In this document: piece after piece, positions 62,294 to 64,000 of the stretch
How the letters are laid out: every line of letters begins with the position of its first letter
Numbering within the stretch: position 1 is the stretch's first letter
DNA from: CAXXOK01 sp963675655
GTDB lineage: Bacteria > Bacillota > Clostridia > Christensenellales > Aristaeellaceae
Length of the DNA: 64,000 bases
NCBI GenBank assembly: GCA_963675655.1
Contig: OY776489.1
Coordinates: forward strand, 992,001-1,056,000
Direction: 5' to 3'
Program-made: the position numbers and the translations under genes
Notes under the pieces: generated by a model
The model's database searches: none
The model's input: only the letters and a program-made list of their open reading frames with translations
What the model was told of the DNA's origin: nothing

Positions 62294-63277
62294 ATGTTTG
62301 GCAAGTTCATGAATAATTATTTTTATGGCAAAAGCGGGAAGGGCGATTACACCAAGGATGATCTGCCCCAAACCCGGCAGCAGCTGTTTTGGGAAACGCT
62401 GCGCACGCGGTTGAGCGGATTGATGCGCCTGAACCTGATTTATATGGTTGCGTGGCTGCCCGCGCTGATGGTGATCGGCTACCATTTACTGGTGCTGTAT
62501 TCCGCCGCCGTCGGGTATGTTGACCTGCAAACACAGGTTGAGGCGGGCACGCTGGCTGTCGCCGATTTTACCGCGCAGCAGGCCCAATACATGGATGCTA
62601 TCAAATCCATCGTTCTGCGTGCGCTGCTCTTCCTCATTCCGGCGCTGGCCATTACCGGGCCGTTCACAGCGGGCATCAGCTTTGTTACCCGCAACTGGGC
62701 GCGCGATGAACACGCCTTTTTATGGAGCGACTTTAAAGACGCGGTTAAAGCCAACTGGAAACAGGCATTGGCTACCAGCACCATTACGGGCTTCATACCC
62801 ATGATGTTGTATGTATGCGCCATGTTTTACGGGCAGATGGCAGCCACGAACACGCTGTTCATCGTTCCCCAGGTGCTTACGGTGATCTTCGGCCTCATCT
62901 GGCTGATGAGCCTGATGTACGCGTATCCGCTCATGGTAACCTATAAGCTTAAGTATAAGGAGCTGCTGCGCAACAGCCTGCTGCTAACCATCGGGCGTTT
63001 ACCCGTAACGGTGGGGCTGAAGCTGCTTTCCTGCGTACCGGCTGCCATTATGCTGGCGGTCAGCGTGTTTACCCCCTACGCGCAGTGGGCGCTGCTCATC
63101 GGCCTTTTGTACTATATCCTCATCGGTTTTTCCCTCAGCCGCTTTGTGGCGGCCAGTTACTCCAACGCTGTTTTTGATAAGTACATCAACATCAAAATTG
63201 AAGGCGCGCAGGTCAACCGCGGCCTGTACGTGGAAGAGGACGACGAGGACGAGGATGATACCGCCGATCAGCCGTAA
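62294..63277 (+). CDS. Multipass membrane protein of unknown function with acidic tail
   Basis: The 327-residue protein starts at ATG 62294 after AAGGAGG (8 nt). The N-terminus MFGKFMNNYFYGKSGKGDYT is basic and aromatic. Five or six membrane segments follow, with a loop GISFVTRNWARDEHAFLWSD that is reminiscent of DUF624-type proteins. The last 20 residues are strongly acidic (EEDDEDEDD). I do not recognise a characterised family. It is followed at 63313 by a methyltransferase gene on the same strand. Confidence 0.8.
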   Translation: MFGKFMNNYFYGKSGKGDYTKDDLPQTRQQLFWETLRTRLSGLMRLNLIYMVAWLPALMVIGYHLLVLYSAAVGYVDLQTQVEAGTLAVADFTAQQAQYMDAIKSIVLRALLFLIPALAITGPFTAGISFVTRNWARDEHAFLWSDFKDAVKANWKQALATSTITGFIPMMLYVCAMFYGQMAATNTLFIVPQVLTVIFGLIWLMSLMYAYPLMVTYKLKYKELLRNSLLLTIGRLPVTVGLKLLSCVPAAIMLAVSVFTPYAQWALLIGLLYYILIGFSLSRFVAASYSNAVFDKYINIKIEGAQVNRGLYVEEDDEDEDDTADQP

Positions 63278-63312
63278 CCGGCGCGAAGAAATGCTGTTTT
63301 GAGGTGACGAAT

Positions 63313-64000
63313 TTGTACACAGCCTTCGCCACGGTATATGACCGTTTGATGGGCGATGTGGATTATACAACCTGGGCGACCTACTACGAAACGCTGCTGT
63401 CTATGTACGGCCTTCCCCGCGGGAAGCTGTGCGAATGTGCCTGCGGCACCGGCAGCCTGACCATTCCCCTGAGCACAAAAGGATACCAGATGACGGGCGT
63501 GGACAGCTCCGAGGAGATGCTGTTTGAAGCCAGTCAGAAAGCGCGCAAGGCGGGCGCGATGATCCCCTTTGTAAAGCAGGATATGCGCGCTTTGCGCCTG
63601 CACCGCCGCATGGACGGCGTGCTGTGCACCTGCGACGGCATCAACTATTTACCCGGCACCGGCGACGTGCTCGCGTTTTTTTCCGCGGCATGGGCGGCGC
63701 TGCGGCCGGGCGGCGTGCTGGCCTTTGACGTAAGCACGCCCTATAAGCTGGAGTATATTTTGGGCAACAACTTCATCGGCGATGAAACGGCAGATATCGC
63801 ATACCTGTGGCAGAACCGCTACGACCCGCAAACCGCCAGTGTGGAGATGGATTTGTCCATCTTTGTGCGCAAAGAAGAAGAAACCTACCAGCGCATCAGC
63901 GAACGGCAAACACAATACGCCTATTCCGCCGAAACGCTGGAGCGGCTGTTGATACAGGCAGGCTATACGGACATCCGCATTCTGGGTGACCGCAGCTTTA
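63313..64000 (+). CDS. Class I SAM-dependent methyltransferase (3' end outside window)
   Basis: The gene starts with TTG at 63313, 6 nt after GAGGTG, and runs off the right edge with about 229 codons visible. The protein begins MYTAFATVYDRLMGDVDYTTW, the usual lead-in of this group. The SAM-binding motif I is CECACGTGSLTIPL (about 40-53), motif II has an aspartate in GVDSSEEML, and CDGINYLPG lies near 110. The target is unknown; relatives methylate small molecules or tRNA. It may be co-transcribed with the membrane protein upstream. Confidence 0.9.
   Translation, partial: MYTAFATVYDRLMGDVDYTTWATYYETLLSMYGLPRGKLCECACGTGSLTIPLSTKGYQMTGVDSSEEMLFEASQKARKAGAMIPFVKQDMRALRLHRRMDGVLCTCDGINYLPGTGDVLAFFSAAWAALRPGGVLAFDVSTPYKLEYILGNNFIGDETADIAYLWQNRYDPQTASVEMDLSIFVRKEEETYQRISERQTQYAYSAETLERLLIQAGYTDIRILGDRSF

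Noticed and set aside
1..64000. tRNA or rRNA genes
   Set aside because: No cloverleaf with a GTTCRA T-loop and no rRNA-like segment was seen in the intergenic regions. A dedicated scan could still find one.

Overview
The window looks like a chromosome segment from an anaerobic, carbohydrate-fermenting member of the Clostridia (Bacillota), probably a gut-type lineage. The basis is the base composition (a little over 50% GC by eye), strong AGGAGG-type ribosome sites, Lpl-type sugar ABC importers, YesM/YesN-type two-component pairs, M42 peptidases, and a dxr-rseP-pgsA housekeeping block. I cannot assign a genus. All five substrate-binding proteins have signal peptides ending in AxA and lack a convincing lipobox cysteine, which is unusual for a monoderm Firmicute.

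Regions 1-38.6 kb form a polysaccharide-utilisation island of four import/hydrolysis loci. (1) 1-10.7 kb, minus strand: two divergent GH32-like enzymes, a GH172 (DUF2961) enzyme, a YesM-like kinase, a YesN-like AraC response regulator and an Lpl-type importer. This is best read as a fructan or difructose-anhydride locus. (2) 11.7-18.5 kb: an importer, a GH4 alpha-galactosidase and a tartrate/D-malate-type dehydrogenase on the minus strand, with a divergent AraC regulator. (3) 19.0-28.3 kb: an importer and a GH38 alpha-mannosidase on the minus strand, divergent from a GntR/LacI chimeric regulator and a GH125 exo-alpha-1,6-mannosidase. This looks like an alpha-mannoside or N-glycan locus. (4) 29.0-38.6 kb: a LacI regulator behind a consensus promoter with three phased operator copies, an Opp/Dpp-type importer and a GH3 enzyme, probably for beta-glucosides or xylosides.

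Region 38.6-44.8 kb is a decayed accessory zone. It has a five-copy ~193-bp tandem array, an M20 peptidase, a pseudogene with frameshifts and a nonsense codon, two small membrane proteins and a phosphodiester-glycosidase-like exported protein.

Region 44.9-64 kb is mostly core functions: an OmpR-type two-component system, a glycine-betaine/proline-type ABC importer, alanine dehydrogenase, a DUF6056-like membrane protein, three tandem M42 peptidases, dxr, rseP, pgsA, an EamA transporter, a multipass membrane protein and the start of a methyltransferase.

The most striking non-coding signals are these: all four complete binding-protein genes are followed within 50 nt by a long perfect hairpin; three operator copies lie 52-53 bp apart at the LacI promoter; an inverted repeat traps a Shine-Dalgarno sequence around an internal promoter; and the 193-bp tandem array carries repeated minus-strand terminator-like hairpins. 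No tRNA, rRNA, CRISPR array or insertion sequence was recognised. I found no clearly new multi-gene system; the strongest candidates for new biology are the GH172/GH32 locus, the hairpin pattern and the tandem array.
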